12,229 nucleotides of DNA, from NCBI GenBank assembly GCA_037442385.1, contig JBBIQJ010000062.1:1-12229 (forward strand). The letters are read 5' to 3'. Both the position numbers and the translations under genes were made by a program. This DNA comes from LDYB01 sp037442385. Lineage in GTDB: Bacteria > Armatimonadota > Fimbriimonadia > Fimbriimonadales > GBS-DC. Positions 1 to 6,024 of this stretch are shown piece after piece (the first letter of the stretch is position 1; each line of letters starts with the position of its first letter). The notes beneath the pieces were generated by a model. It saw only the letters and a list, made by a program, of their open reading frames with translations. It searched no databases and was not told the origin of the DNA.

Positions 1-1
1 A

Positions 2-367
2 ATTCGGGAGCGCGTGCCTGATCACCTGCCTCTTGGCTACTGGCTGGGCTACGCGGCAAACCGGGCGCTGCTGCCGGTTATGCTGTGGCTGGGAATCAGC
101 CTGCTTTATTGGTGGCTGCCCGCACGACGCCCCCGCTGGCGCGTGGCGATGGGCACGGCACTGGTGGCAACGGTCTTACTGATTCTGATGCGCTCGCTGG
201 TGAGCTGGTATCTCACCACCACGGGGATTGCCACGCTTTACGGCTCGGCAGGCTCGGTGGTGGTGCTGTTGCTGGGGGTCTATTTCTCGGCGCAGGTCTT
301 TTTTCTGGGGGCGATTTTGGGCGTGGTGGTGGAAGAGGGGGTATTCTTTAACGCGGATGAACGCTAA
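2..367 (+). CDS. YihY/BrkB (UPF0761) family membrane protein, C-terminal part
   Basis: The reading frame is open from base 2 to the TAA at 365-367 and gives 121 residues; the N-terminus lies outside the window. The piece holds about three hydrophobic segments (roughly residues 25-41, 48-71 and 82-108). Its pattern, PRWR followed by a long helix, then a short loop with LYGSAGS and a final helix VVVLLLGVYFSAQVFFLGA, matches the C-terminal part of the YihY/BrkB inner-membrane family. Members usually end this helix with GAELN; here it reads GAILG, so that motif is partly lost. The molecular role of the family is not firmly established: it was once called ribonuclease BN, which is wrong for this family, and some members have been linked to transport or envelope functions. 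The stop overlaps the start of the downstream transporter by 11 bases, so the two are probably co-transcribed. The family call is fairly sure, the function is not. Confidence 0.75.
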   Translation: MRERVPDHLPLGYWLGYAANRALLPVMLWLGISLLYWWLPARRPRWRVAMGTALVATVLLILMRSLVSWYLTTTGIATLYGSAGSVVVLLLGVYFSAQVFFLGAILGVVVEEGVFFNADER

Positions 368-1520
368 GGCACAGGCGGATGCGACTTCGGCGCGTGTAGC
401 CTCTTTTATTCTGGGCTTTGTGGCGCTGGTGGCGTTTCTGGATACCTTCGCAATCGTGCCCATTCTTTCCCCGTATGCCGTGGCACAAGGCGCCAGCGAA
501 GCGCAGGCAGGCTGGATTGTGGGGTTGTATTCGCTGGCGAACCTGAGTGCGAATCTCTATTCGGGCGTGCTGATTGATCGCTGGGGGCGGCGTCTTCCGA
601 TGGCGCTCAGTTTACTCTCGGCGAGCGTGCTGATATGGCTCTACGGGGTGCTGACTGCGCCGTTGTGGCTGATGGCGCTCCGAGCGCTTCACGGGGCGAC
701 GGGGGCGGTGTTTGTGCCCGCACTGTTCACGCTGACAGGCGAGTTTGGGGGTTCCAACCGCACGCGGGCGATGGGACGGATCGGCGCGCTAATCGGACTG
801 ACAGCGATGGTTGCCCCGCCTGTCAGCGGGGTTCTGGTGAAAGCCTATGGCGAATCAGCCCTGTTTCTGAGCGTCAGCGTGCTAACCGCGCTGGCGGGGC
901 TATGCGCCTTCTGGCTGCCTGCAGATACGCCCCCTTCCGCTATGCGGGGGCAGGTGGAATGGCGCGCGCTCTGGCGGAGCGCGGGCGTGCTTGTGGGTTT
1001 CTGGCTCACGCTGGGGATGACCTTCGCGATGGGCGTGATGACCGTCGCGCTCCCGCTGGAGATGGAGTCCGCAGGCTACGACGCCGCCTATCGGGGGCGT
1101 ATCTGGGGCATGTTTGCGCTAACAGCGGTACTGTGCATGGCGCTGGTGCGGCGGCGAGGAGTGCTGGGCGGCGCGCTCGGGCGCAGCATGCTGGGCGTGG
1201 CGTTTCTGCTTGCAGGTCTCGTCGTCTTCCAAGTGCTGGCTCATCCCTCTGGCGCATGGGCATGGGCGCTGTCAGGCGGGGTCGGCTTTGGCTTGGCGTT
1301 CCCTGCGGTGCATCTGCTCGCGTTCGAGCATGCGCCCGAAACGGCACGGGGCAGCGCGCTGGCGATTCTGCACGCCTTTTACTCGCTGGGCTATGTGGTA
1401 GGACCTGCGCTGGCGGGCTGGCTGGTGGCGCATGGCTCCGCAGGCTGGGGCGGTGCAATCGGTACAGCGGTTGCGTTCCTGATAGCGCTTCGATATGCAG
1501 GTATAATCCCTAAGAGGTGA
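357..1520 (+). CDS. MFS transporter, DHA1 (drug:H+ antiporter)-like
   Basis: This 387-residue protein has about 12 hydrophobic helices, the usual size for the major facilitator superfamily in the cytoplasmic membrane. Helix 1 carries FLDTFAIVP with an Asp (D30), as in drug/proton antiporters. The loop between helices 2 and 3 has the MFS motif A, GVLIDRWGRR (residues 70-79). Helix 4 has RALHGATGAVFVPA (109-122), and helix 5 has a PPVSG segment like the antiporter motif C. I chose ATG 357 because helix 1 follows it directly; an in-frame extension back to 228 would add a Trp/Arg-rich stretch that is only the shadow of the preceding gene. A purine-rich AGAGGGGG lies about 15 bases upstream, which is rather far, so coupling to the overlapping YihY-type gene may drive translation. 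The substrate cannot be told from sequence; efflux of drugs, sugars or metabolites is possible. Confidence 0.85.
   Translation: MNAKAQADATSARVASFILGFVALVAFLDTFAIVPILSPYAVAQGASEAQAGWIVGLYSLANLSANLYSGVLIDRWGRRLPMALSLLSASVLIWLYGVLTAPLWLMALRALHGATGAVFVPALFTLTGEFGGSNRTRAMGRIGALIGLTAMVAPPVSGVLVKAYGESALFLSVSVLTALAGLCAFWLPADTPPSAMRGQVEWRALWRSAGVLVGFWLTLGMTFAMGVMTVALPLEMESAGYDAAYRGRIWGMFALTAVLCMALVRRRGVLGGALGRSMLGVAFLLAGLVVFQVLAHPSGAWAWALSGGVGFGLAFPAVHLLAFEHAPETARGSALAILHAFYSLGYVVGPALAGWLVAHGSAGWGGAIGTAVAFLIALRYAGIIPKR
1479..1507 (+). promoter_or_regulatory. candidate internal promoter before the 1526 gene
   Basis: A perfect TATAAT (1502-1507) is preceded by CTGATA (1479-1484), a 4-of-6 match to the TTGACA -35 box, with exactly 17 bases between them. 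It lies inside the 3' end of the transporter gene. The predicted start near 1513-1514 would leave a leader of only about 12 bases, with the Shine-Dalgarno sequence at its very 5' end, which weakens the case. Confidence 0.4.
1515..1520 (+). promoter_or_regulatory. ribosome-binding site that decides the start at 1526
   Basis: AGGTGA (within AAGAGGTGAG) sits 5 bases before ATG 1526. It also contains the in-frame GTG 1517, which therefore cannot use it. This favours ATG 1526. The site overlaps the stop codon (1518-1520) of the transporter gene, so ribosomes ending there are well placed to restart. Confidence 0.6.
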
Positions 1521-1525
1521 GCCAA

Positions 1526-2170
1526 ATGAGCCAGCCACCCTCGCAAGCGAAAACGCCTCCCGTGGCGATTGAGCGTGCAGGACGGTTCATGAAGTTCCGC
1601 TGGCAGTTCCACACACCCCAGTCAGCGGAGACGGTGCGCCAGCGCCTGCAGGAATATTTCCAGCGACTGGGCTATGAGACCGTCTCTGCAGACCCCAACA
1701 CGCTGGTGCTGAAGCGCGGCTCGCTGGCGCGTTCCGTGCTCAACTACGCGCCGCGCCAGCTGGCAGTGGAACTGCAAATTACTCTGAACCCCACCCCAGA
1801 CGCTACCGAGGCGACGCTCAACCTGCAGCTGAACCGAACGGGACATACAATCTACGCAGTAGAACGCCTGCTGCTCACTCAGGAACTTACCGAGTCGGCG
1901 CGTTATGTCGCAGGCGAAGCGGTGGACTTCATCCGCATGGACTACCTGAACCGCGAGACGCGCATTCGCTACTTTGTTACGCTCCTGCTCACGGGCGCCT
2001 TTGCCTTTGTGATTGCAGTGTTAGCATTTCTTTTCGTCAGACCGATTCTTATAGCATGGGGGATTGGCTCCCCCTGGCGAGGAGCCATTCTAGGTGGGAT
2101 TGTCGGCGGGATTGCTGGCGGGGTTATGTGGTGGTTCACCCACCTGATGCTCAAGCCCCAGAAGTTTTAG
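1526..2170 (+). CDS. unrecognised membrane-anchored protein with C-terminal glycine-rich helix
   Basis: I do not recognise a family for this 214-residue protein. Residues 1-20 are polar and Pro/Gln-rich. Residues 23-145 look like a soluble alpha/beta domain: an amphipathic helix (QSAETVRQRLQEYFQRLGY), alternating strands with regular hydrophobic spacing (LVLKRG, LAVELQITLN, ATLNLQLNR), then a long helix. Two transmembrane segments follow at about 149-172 and 185-206. The second is glycine-zipper-like (GAILGGIVGGIAGGVMWW), a pattern often used for tight helix packing or oligomerisation. There is no signal peptide, so the soluble domain is probably cytoplasmic (inference). It starts 5 bases after the transporter stop, and its own stop is one base from the convergent glycosidase stop. 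A helper or regulator of the neighbouring transporter is possible but unsupported. Confidence 0.75.
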   Translation: MSQPPSQAKTPPVAIERAGRFMKFRWQFHTPQSAETVRQRLQEYFQRLGYETVSADPNTLVLKRGSLARSVLNYAPRQLAVELQITLNPTPDATEATLNLQLNRTGHTIYAVERLLLTQELTESARYVAGEAVDFIRMDYLNRETRIRYFVTLLLTGAFAFVIAVLAFLFVRPILIAWGIGSPWRGAILGGIVGGIAGGVMWWFTHLMLKPQKF

Positions 2171-2171
2171 C

Positions 2172-4076
2172 CTACAGCTGCACCACATACAGGGTCAGCG
2201 GCTCCAGCTTGAGCGTGAGGTCGCGTGAGCGCAGGCGAAGGATGCGGCTGGAGGGTGGCTTTTTCCCCGCATCATGGTCCGGACCATACCAGACGAGCGT
2301 TGCGGTGCTGGGGAGGCGGTAGCCGCTGAACGCGATTCGCGCCGTGATGGGGGCTGTGCGCGCTTTGTTCAGAATCAGCAGGTTCACGCGCCCGCTTGAG
2401 GTGCGCACGGCGTAGACCGACACCAGCGGATGGCTGCCCGAAGCCTGCACCAGCGTATCGCCCGGCTGGGCGAAGCGCGAAACCAGTTCGCAGGCGTAGA
2501 AAACGGGGTAAGGGGTGTTCAGCGGCTCGCTTGTGCCCGACGGATAACCCGAAGCCAGCACGCCGTAATCACCCACATTCCGCCAGCCATAAAGAAGCGG
2601 GCTGTTGTTATTCCCTGCCTCCGCCGAGTTGTGCAAATCCCACCACGCGAAGGCGTCCACCCCCGCCATCAACGCCTGCCCCCACGTCTCGGCATAATAG
2701 AGCGCGTTCACGAGGCTGGTGGTCTGCTTTCCGGGGGTAGTAGAGATTGCGTTATTCTCCATCGCAAAAAGCATCACGCTGTCGCCCGCCGTCCCCAGGT
2801 AGTCGCGGAGCATCTGGCGCGCGCTGGAGACAATCGTGGACCACTCGCGCGTTGAGTAAAGCAGGTAGGCGTCATCTTCGCGACCGGGGTTCTGAGGGTA
2901 GTAGTGAATCTCATAGAAATCGGGCACCACACCTAGCGACGCCAGCCGCTGGAGCAGCACCGCCGACCAGCCGTTCACGGTCTGACCCGTGCGGGGGTTC
3001 GTTACGAAAAATCGCTGAGGATTATCGGTTTCTGACCATGTGCCCGCAACCCCAATCTTGATGGTGGGGTCGACGGCTTTCATCAAGTTAATGGCATCGC
3101 GGGCGAAAGTTGCGTAGGTATCGGCGTCGTGGGGGAAGCGATGTGTGTCGTACTCCCACAAACCGTAGCACTCGTTGCCGATAGCCCAGTAGCGCACATT
3201 GCCGTTCAGCGTGCGATTGGCATACTGCACCCAGTCGCGCGCCTCTTCGGGTGTGCCAGAGCCGTAGTTGACCGTGATGAACTTCTCCGCGCCCACCTGC
3301 GACGCCACGCTGATGAATTGGCTTGTGTTCGTGCCGTAGGTTTCGCCTGTGCGCTTGTTGCGGTTCGTGCTCCAGTCGTACTCGTCGCTGGTGGAACCGC
3401 CAGGAAAGCGCAGTAGCCCGCTCCGAATCTGGCGCAGGCGCGCGATGGTTGTGGAGTTGGTCAGGTTCCAGTCCCATGTGGCGACATTCATACCGAAGTG
3501 CAAGCGCGTGAGCGTGCGCCCTGTGCTGGCGGCGTTCACCGCAAAAGTCACCGAAGTGCTGTAGAGGCGCACCAGCCGAATCTCGTCGAGATAGAAAGTG
3601 GGCACGCTCTGCCCGCGCCGTTCAATAAAGTAGATATCGTCCACGCGCTGACCTGCGGAAACCCCCAGCACCCTCAGCGGAATCTGCACCCGCGTCCACT
3701 GATTGGCACGCACAGTGGCGTAGTTTGTTATCGGCACGGGCGTCTGATCCACGCCGTTCACCTTCGCCATAATGTGGAACACTTGCCCACCCGTGCTACC
3801 TCCATGCACCCAGAACTCCAGAAGAGTGAAATCTGTAGGGTCCAGCCCCGAACCGTGATGGAAGCGCACGGCTGACCAAGGATACAAATCGACGCGTATC
3901 GAGTATTGCCCGGAATAGACGGGGCTGGTGTTTTGCATATTGCGAACCGCCCACGACCAGTCATCCCACGCGCCTACAGGATAGTCCCGGTAAAGAGGCA
4001 GATAAGCGTGTTCGTCGGCATAAAGTCCGCTCACCAGCAGGCCTGCCAGACCCAAAATCCATGCTATGCGTCGCAT
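2172..4076 (-). CDS. secreted clan GH-A glycosidase, GH51 alpha-L-arabinofuranosidase-like, with N-terminal CBM-like domain
   Basis: This 634-residue protein likely hydrolyses a plant-type polysaccharide outside the cytoplasm. Residues 1-20 form a signal peptide (MRRIAWILGLAGLLVSGLYA). Residues 25-172 are beta-rich with the pattern of carbohydrate-binding jelly rolls, ending in TFYLDEIRLV. A TIM barrel spans about 185-510: RFPGGSTSDEYDW near 223, the strand-4 acid/base in YWAIGNECYG (E302), EIHYYP (389-394), and the strand-7 nucleophile in FAMENN (E440). Both catalytic Glu positions are therefore present. A small beta domain closes the protein (about 535-634), as in GH51. GH44- or GH39-like activity is an alternative because GH-A families share these motifs; the exact substrate is unknown. 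I chose ATG 4076 over GTG 4094 because GGAGG lies 5 bases before it and it begins the signal peptide directly. The gene follows the sugar isomerase by a 56-base gap. Confidence 0.85.
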   Translation of the reverse strand: MRRIAWILGLAGLLVSGLYADEHAYLPLYRDYPVGAWDDWSWAVRNMQNTSPVYSGQYSIRVDLYPWSAVRFHHGSGLDPTDFTLLEFWVHGGSTGGQVFHIMAKVNGVDQTPVPITNYATVRANQWTRVQIPLRVLGVSAGQRVDDIYFIERRGQSVPTFYLDEIRLVRLYSTSVTFAVNAASTGRTLTRLHFGMNVATWDWNLTNSTTIARLRQIRSGLLRFPGGSTSDEYDWSTNRNKRTGETYGTNTSQFISVASQVGAEKFITVNYGSGTPEEARDWVQYANRTLNGNVRYWAIGNECYGLWEYDTHRFPHDADTYATFARDAINLMKAVDPTIKIGVAGTWSETDNPQRFFVTNPRTGQTVNGWSAVLLQRLASLGVVPDFYEIHYYPQNPGREDDAYLLYSTREWSTIVSSARQMLRDYLGTAGDSVMLFAMENNAISTTPGKQTTSLVNALYYAETWGQALMAGVDAFAWWDLHNSAEAGNNNSPLLYGWRNVGDYGVLASGYPSGTSEPLNTPYPVFYACELVSRFAQPGDTLVQASGSHPLVSVYAVRTSSGRVNLLILNKARTAPITARIAFSGYRLPSTATLVWYGPDHDAGKKPPSSRILRLRSRDLTLKLEPLTLYVVQL

Positions 4077-4081
4077 CGTTG

Positions 4082-4086
4082 CCTCC
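4082..4086 (-). promoter_or_regulatory. ribosome-binding site that decides the glycosidase start
   Basis: GGAGG on the minus strand lies 5 bases before ATG 4076. The alternative in-frame GTG 4094 is upstream of this site and has no Shine-Dalgarno sequence of its own. Confidence 0.7.
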
Positions 4087-4112
4087 GTTCGCACTGAAAC
4101 GCTTCAAAGGTA

Positions 4113-4121
4113 ATTATAGCA
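4113..4121 (-). promoter_or_regulatory. candidate extended -10 promoter of the glycosidase gene
   Basis: Read on the minus strand the sequence is TGCTATAAT, a perfect extended -10 element (TGnTATAAT). No good -35 box is visible, which is normal for extended -10 promoters. Transcription would start near 4106, giving a 5' leader of about 30 bases that contains the GGAGG site. It lies between the stop of the isomerase gene (4133) and the glycosidase, so the glycosidase probably has its own promoter despite its operon-like placement. Confidence 0.5.
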
Positions 4122-4132
4122 CAGGTGGGCTT

Positions 4133-4957
4133 TTAACCCCACACCGCCTCTATCTCGCGCCTGAGGAACGCCAGTGAGCGCCGAAAGCCTTCATCGCCCT
4201 CCGCTTGACCGTCTTCGATACTCAAATAGCCCGTGTAGCCGTGTTCATGCAGAATCGTGAGCAGCTCGCGAAAAGGAACCTGCCCTTCACCCAGCACGCA
4301 GTGCTGGTACTTGCCCATGCGCCGGTCGCCTGCATGCACATGGTGAACCTTATGCGCCACGCGCTTCAGCAGCGCCACAGGGTCGGCGCCCGTCATCAGC
4401 GGATTGGCGAAGTCGAAGTTCACGCGCACTTCGGTGGGTTCAATCTGCTCAAAAATCTTCAGGAAGCGCTCCACCTCAAAGGAGAAGTCGGGCTTATCCC
4501 AGCGTCGGTCGCGATAGTGGTTCTCATAGCAGGGGTAGACGCCAAGCGGCACGGCGTATTCGGCGAGTTTGACCATCTCCCCTACCGCATAGCGGATGCC
4601 GTCCTCTTCGGAGAGTTCGGGGTGGAGCATGCCTGCGGTGGCGCGCACAGCGTTCGCGCCGAGCGCCCGCGCCCATTCGACGCGCTGGCGCATCTGCTCC
4701 TGTTCGCGCCGACGCACGGCGGGGTCGGGGTTCGTGAAGTCGGGGGCACAGGTAATCTGGCTCACCTTTAGTCCCAGTCGCTCCAGCATGCGCTTCACGG
4801 AAGGCAGATTCTGCTCACTGAGAAAGCCGTGATAAATCTCCACCGCCTGTAGCCCAAAAGCAGGCGCCTGCTCCAACCACGCCTCTACCGCCATGCGCCC
4901 CTCCACGATGGCATGCAGGTGGCGCACTGGCATCCATGCAATCGTTGGACGCGACAT
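4133..4957 (-). CDS. sugar phosphate isomerase/epimerase (xylose isomerase-like TIM barrel, AP endonuclease 2 fold)
   Basis: This 274-residue cytoplasmic protein has the single-domain TIM-barrel length of the IolE/hydroxypyruvate isomerase/tagatose-epimerase group. The expected divalent-metal ligands are visible at strand ends: E145 in YPCYENHY, D182 in VNFDFAN, H208 in VHHVHAGD and E248 in YLSIEDG. The GEG before VPFRELL (223-225) is also typical. These enzymes isomerise or epimerise a sugar, or a related polyol or keto compound, by proton transfer; the substrate cannot be read from sequence. The start ATG 4957 has a weak AGAAGG only about 2 bases upstream. The gene lies upstream of and on the same strand as the secreted glycosidase, so it may process a released sugar (inference). 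It is divergent from ybaB, and I see no convincing promoter for it in the 88-base gap. Confidence 0.85.
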   Translation of the reverse strand: MSRPTIAWMPVRHLHAIVEGRMAVEAWLEQAPAFGLQAVEIYHGFLSEQNLPSVKRMLERLGLKVSQITCAPDFTNPDPAVRRREQEQMRQRVEWARALGANAVRATAGMLHPELSEEDGIRYAVGEMVKLAEYAVPLGVYPCYENHYRDRRWDKPDFSFEVERFLKIFEQIEPTEVRVNFDFANPLMTGADPVALLKRVAHKVHHVHAGDRRMGKYQHCVLGEGQVPFRELLTILHEHGYTGYLSIEDGQAEGDEGFRRSLAFLRREIEAVWG

Positions 4958-5017
4958 AGCCTTCTGATTCGCCTCAGTGGAGCCGAATCCCTGCCCCGTT
5001 CAGGCGTTTCCAGAAGG

Positions 5018-5023
5018 TACAAT
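5018..5023 (+). promoter_or_regulatory. candidate -10 box of the ybaB-recR transcript
   Basis: TACAAT, preceded by GG, lies in the divergent gap 28 bases before ATG 5046; transcription would begin near 5030, just ahead of GGAGG at 5031-5035. No -35 match to TTGACA is visible at 16-18 bases upstream. The position fits better than the sequence. Confidence 0.4.
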
Positions 5024-5045
5024 ATTCTCTGGAGGCACACAAGCG

Positions 5046-5390
5046 ATGAAATTGCCCAAAATTCCAGGTGGACAGATGCGCCAGCTGATGGAACAGGCGC
5101 AGAAAATGATGGAAGAGGCGCAACGGTTTGAAGAGGAGATGGACGCGCTTCAGGTGCAAGCCAGTGCAGGCGGCGGCGTGGTCAAAGCAACGGTCAACGG
5201 CAAGGGGCTGCTGATCAGTCTGGAGATTGCCCCTGAGGCGATTGACCCCAGCGACCCCGAAATGCTGCAGGATCTGGTGGTGAGCGCGGTGCGCGAGGCG
5301 CAAAATCAGGCGGAAAACATCCGCGCGGAGCGCATGCAGAAGCTCACAGGCGGGCTGGGTGGACTGGGCGACCTGGGACTACCGTTCTGA
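5046..5390 (+). CDS. ybaB: YbaB/EbfC family nucleoid-associated DNA-binding protein
   Basis: This 114-residue protein matches the family's usual size of 100-115. An N-terminal Gln/Met/Glu-rich helix (MRQLMEQAQKMMEEAQRFEEEM) is followed by three strands with the hallmark GGGVVKATVNGKGLLISLEI and AIDPSDPEMLQDLVVSAVREAQNQAE. The C-terminus is Gly/Leu-rich (TGGLGGLGDLGLPF). YbaB forms tweezer-like dimers that bind DNA and is thought to shape the nucleoid. Its gene is characteristically next to recR, usually after dnaX; dnaX is absent here. I chose ATG 5046, with GGAGG 10 bases upstream, over an upstream GTG (4977) that would add 23 residues overlapping the promoter region. The recR start follows after 4 bases. 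Confidence 0.93.
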   Translation: MKLPKIPGGQMRQLMEQAQKMMEEAQRFEEEMDALQVQASAGGGVVKATVNGKGLLISLEIAPEAIDPSDPEMLQDLVVSAVREAQNQAENIRAERMQKLTGGLGGLGDLGLPF

Positions 5391-5394
5391 GAGG

Positions 5395-5991
5395 ATGGTC
5401 TTCCCACCTTCGCTTCGTCAATTGATTGCGCAGCTGGAACGGCTGCCCACGATAGGACCGCGTTCGGCGCAGCGGCTTGCGCTCTACCTGCTCCGCCGCC
5501 CCGAAGAGGAGATCGAGCGGCTCGCCGAAGCGCTCCTGAACGCCCGCCGCGCCACGCGACTCTGCGAACAGTGCTTTTTCCTGAGCGAGCAACCCCTGTG
5601 CGAAATCTGCCAGGACCCCGCGCGCGACCGCTCCACCCTCTGCGTGGTGGCAGAACCGCGCGATGTGGTCTCGCTGGAACGGCTGGACCAGTATCGGGGG
5701 CTGTACCATGTGTTGCATGGGCTAATCTCGCCCGCCGATGGGGTTCAGCCTGAAGACCTCAAGATTCGCGAGTTGGTGGAGCGCGTCAAGCGTGAGCGCC
5801 CGCAGGAGGTGATTCTCGCCACACCGCCCACCGTGGAAGGCGACGCCACGGCGCTCTACCTCGCACGGCTAATCAAGCCGCTGGGTGTGCGCGTAACCCG
5901 AATCGCCTACGGCATGCCCGTCGGAGGCGAGCTGGACTATGCCGATAGCGCGACATTGGGCTACGCGCTCAGCGGACGCCGCGAACTGTAG
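5395..5991 (+). CDS. recR: recombination mediator protein RecR
   Basis: The 198-residue length is exactly that of the family. Domains in order are a helix-hairpin-helix DNA-binding segment (LERLPTIGPRSAQRLAL, about 14-30), a four-cysteine zinc finger (C57, C60, C69, C72), a Toprim domain from about 80 (LCVVAEPRDV, then ATPPTVEGDATALYLARL with E148 and D150), and the conserved tail RIAYGMPVGGELDYAD to GRREL. RecR acts with RecF/RecO to load RecA at single-stranded gaps in the cytoplasm. The usual ATNPTVEGEATA reads ATPPTVEGDATA here, a conservative change. ATG 5395 gives the standard N-terminus; an extension to ATG 5359 would overlap ybaB and add 12 atypical residues. The gene starts 4 bases after the ybaB stop, a conserved pairing. 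Confidence 0.96.
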   Translation: MVFPPSLRQLIAQLERLPTIGPRSAQRLALYLLRRPEEEIERLAEALLNARRATRLCEQCFFLSEQPLCEICQDPARDRSTLCVVAEPRDVVSLERLDQYRGLYHVLHGLISPADGVQPEDLKIRELVERVKRERPQEVILATPPTVEGDATALYLARLIKPLGVRVTRIAYGMPVGGELDYADSATLGYALSGRREL

Positions 5992-6024
5992 GGGTTCGGA
6001 ACTTCCCGACGAATCAGGGATTTT

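Noticed and set aside
228..356. N-terminal extension of the transporter gene
   Set aside because: The added 43 residues are Trp/Arg/Cys-rich and come from the out-of-frame reading of the YihY-type gene; the MFS helix 1 starts after ATG 357.
814..831. Perfect hairpin CCCCGC-N6-GCGGGG
   Set aside because: It is inside the transporter gene at a PPVSG segment, with no T-run after it. GC-rich codons explain it, and it is not at a gene end.
4133..4137. Possible terminator after the isomerase gene (GGGGTTAAAAGCCC on the minus strand)
   Set aside because: Only three G-C pairs can form and there is no T-run, so it is too weak to call.
5992..6010. Possible hairpin TCGG-AACTTC-CCGA after recR
   Set aside because: The stem is only four pairs, lacks a T-run and is likely chance.
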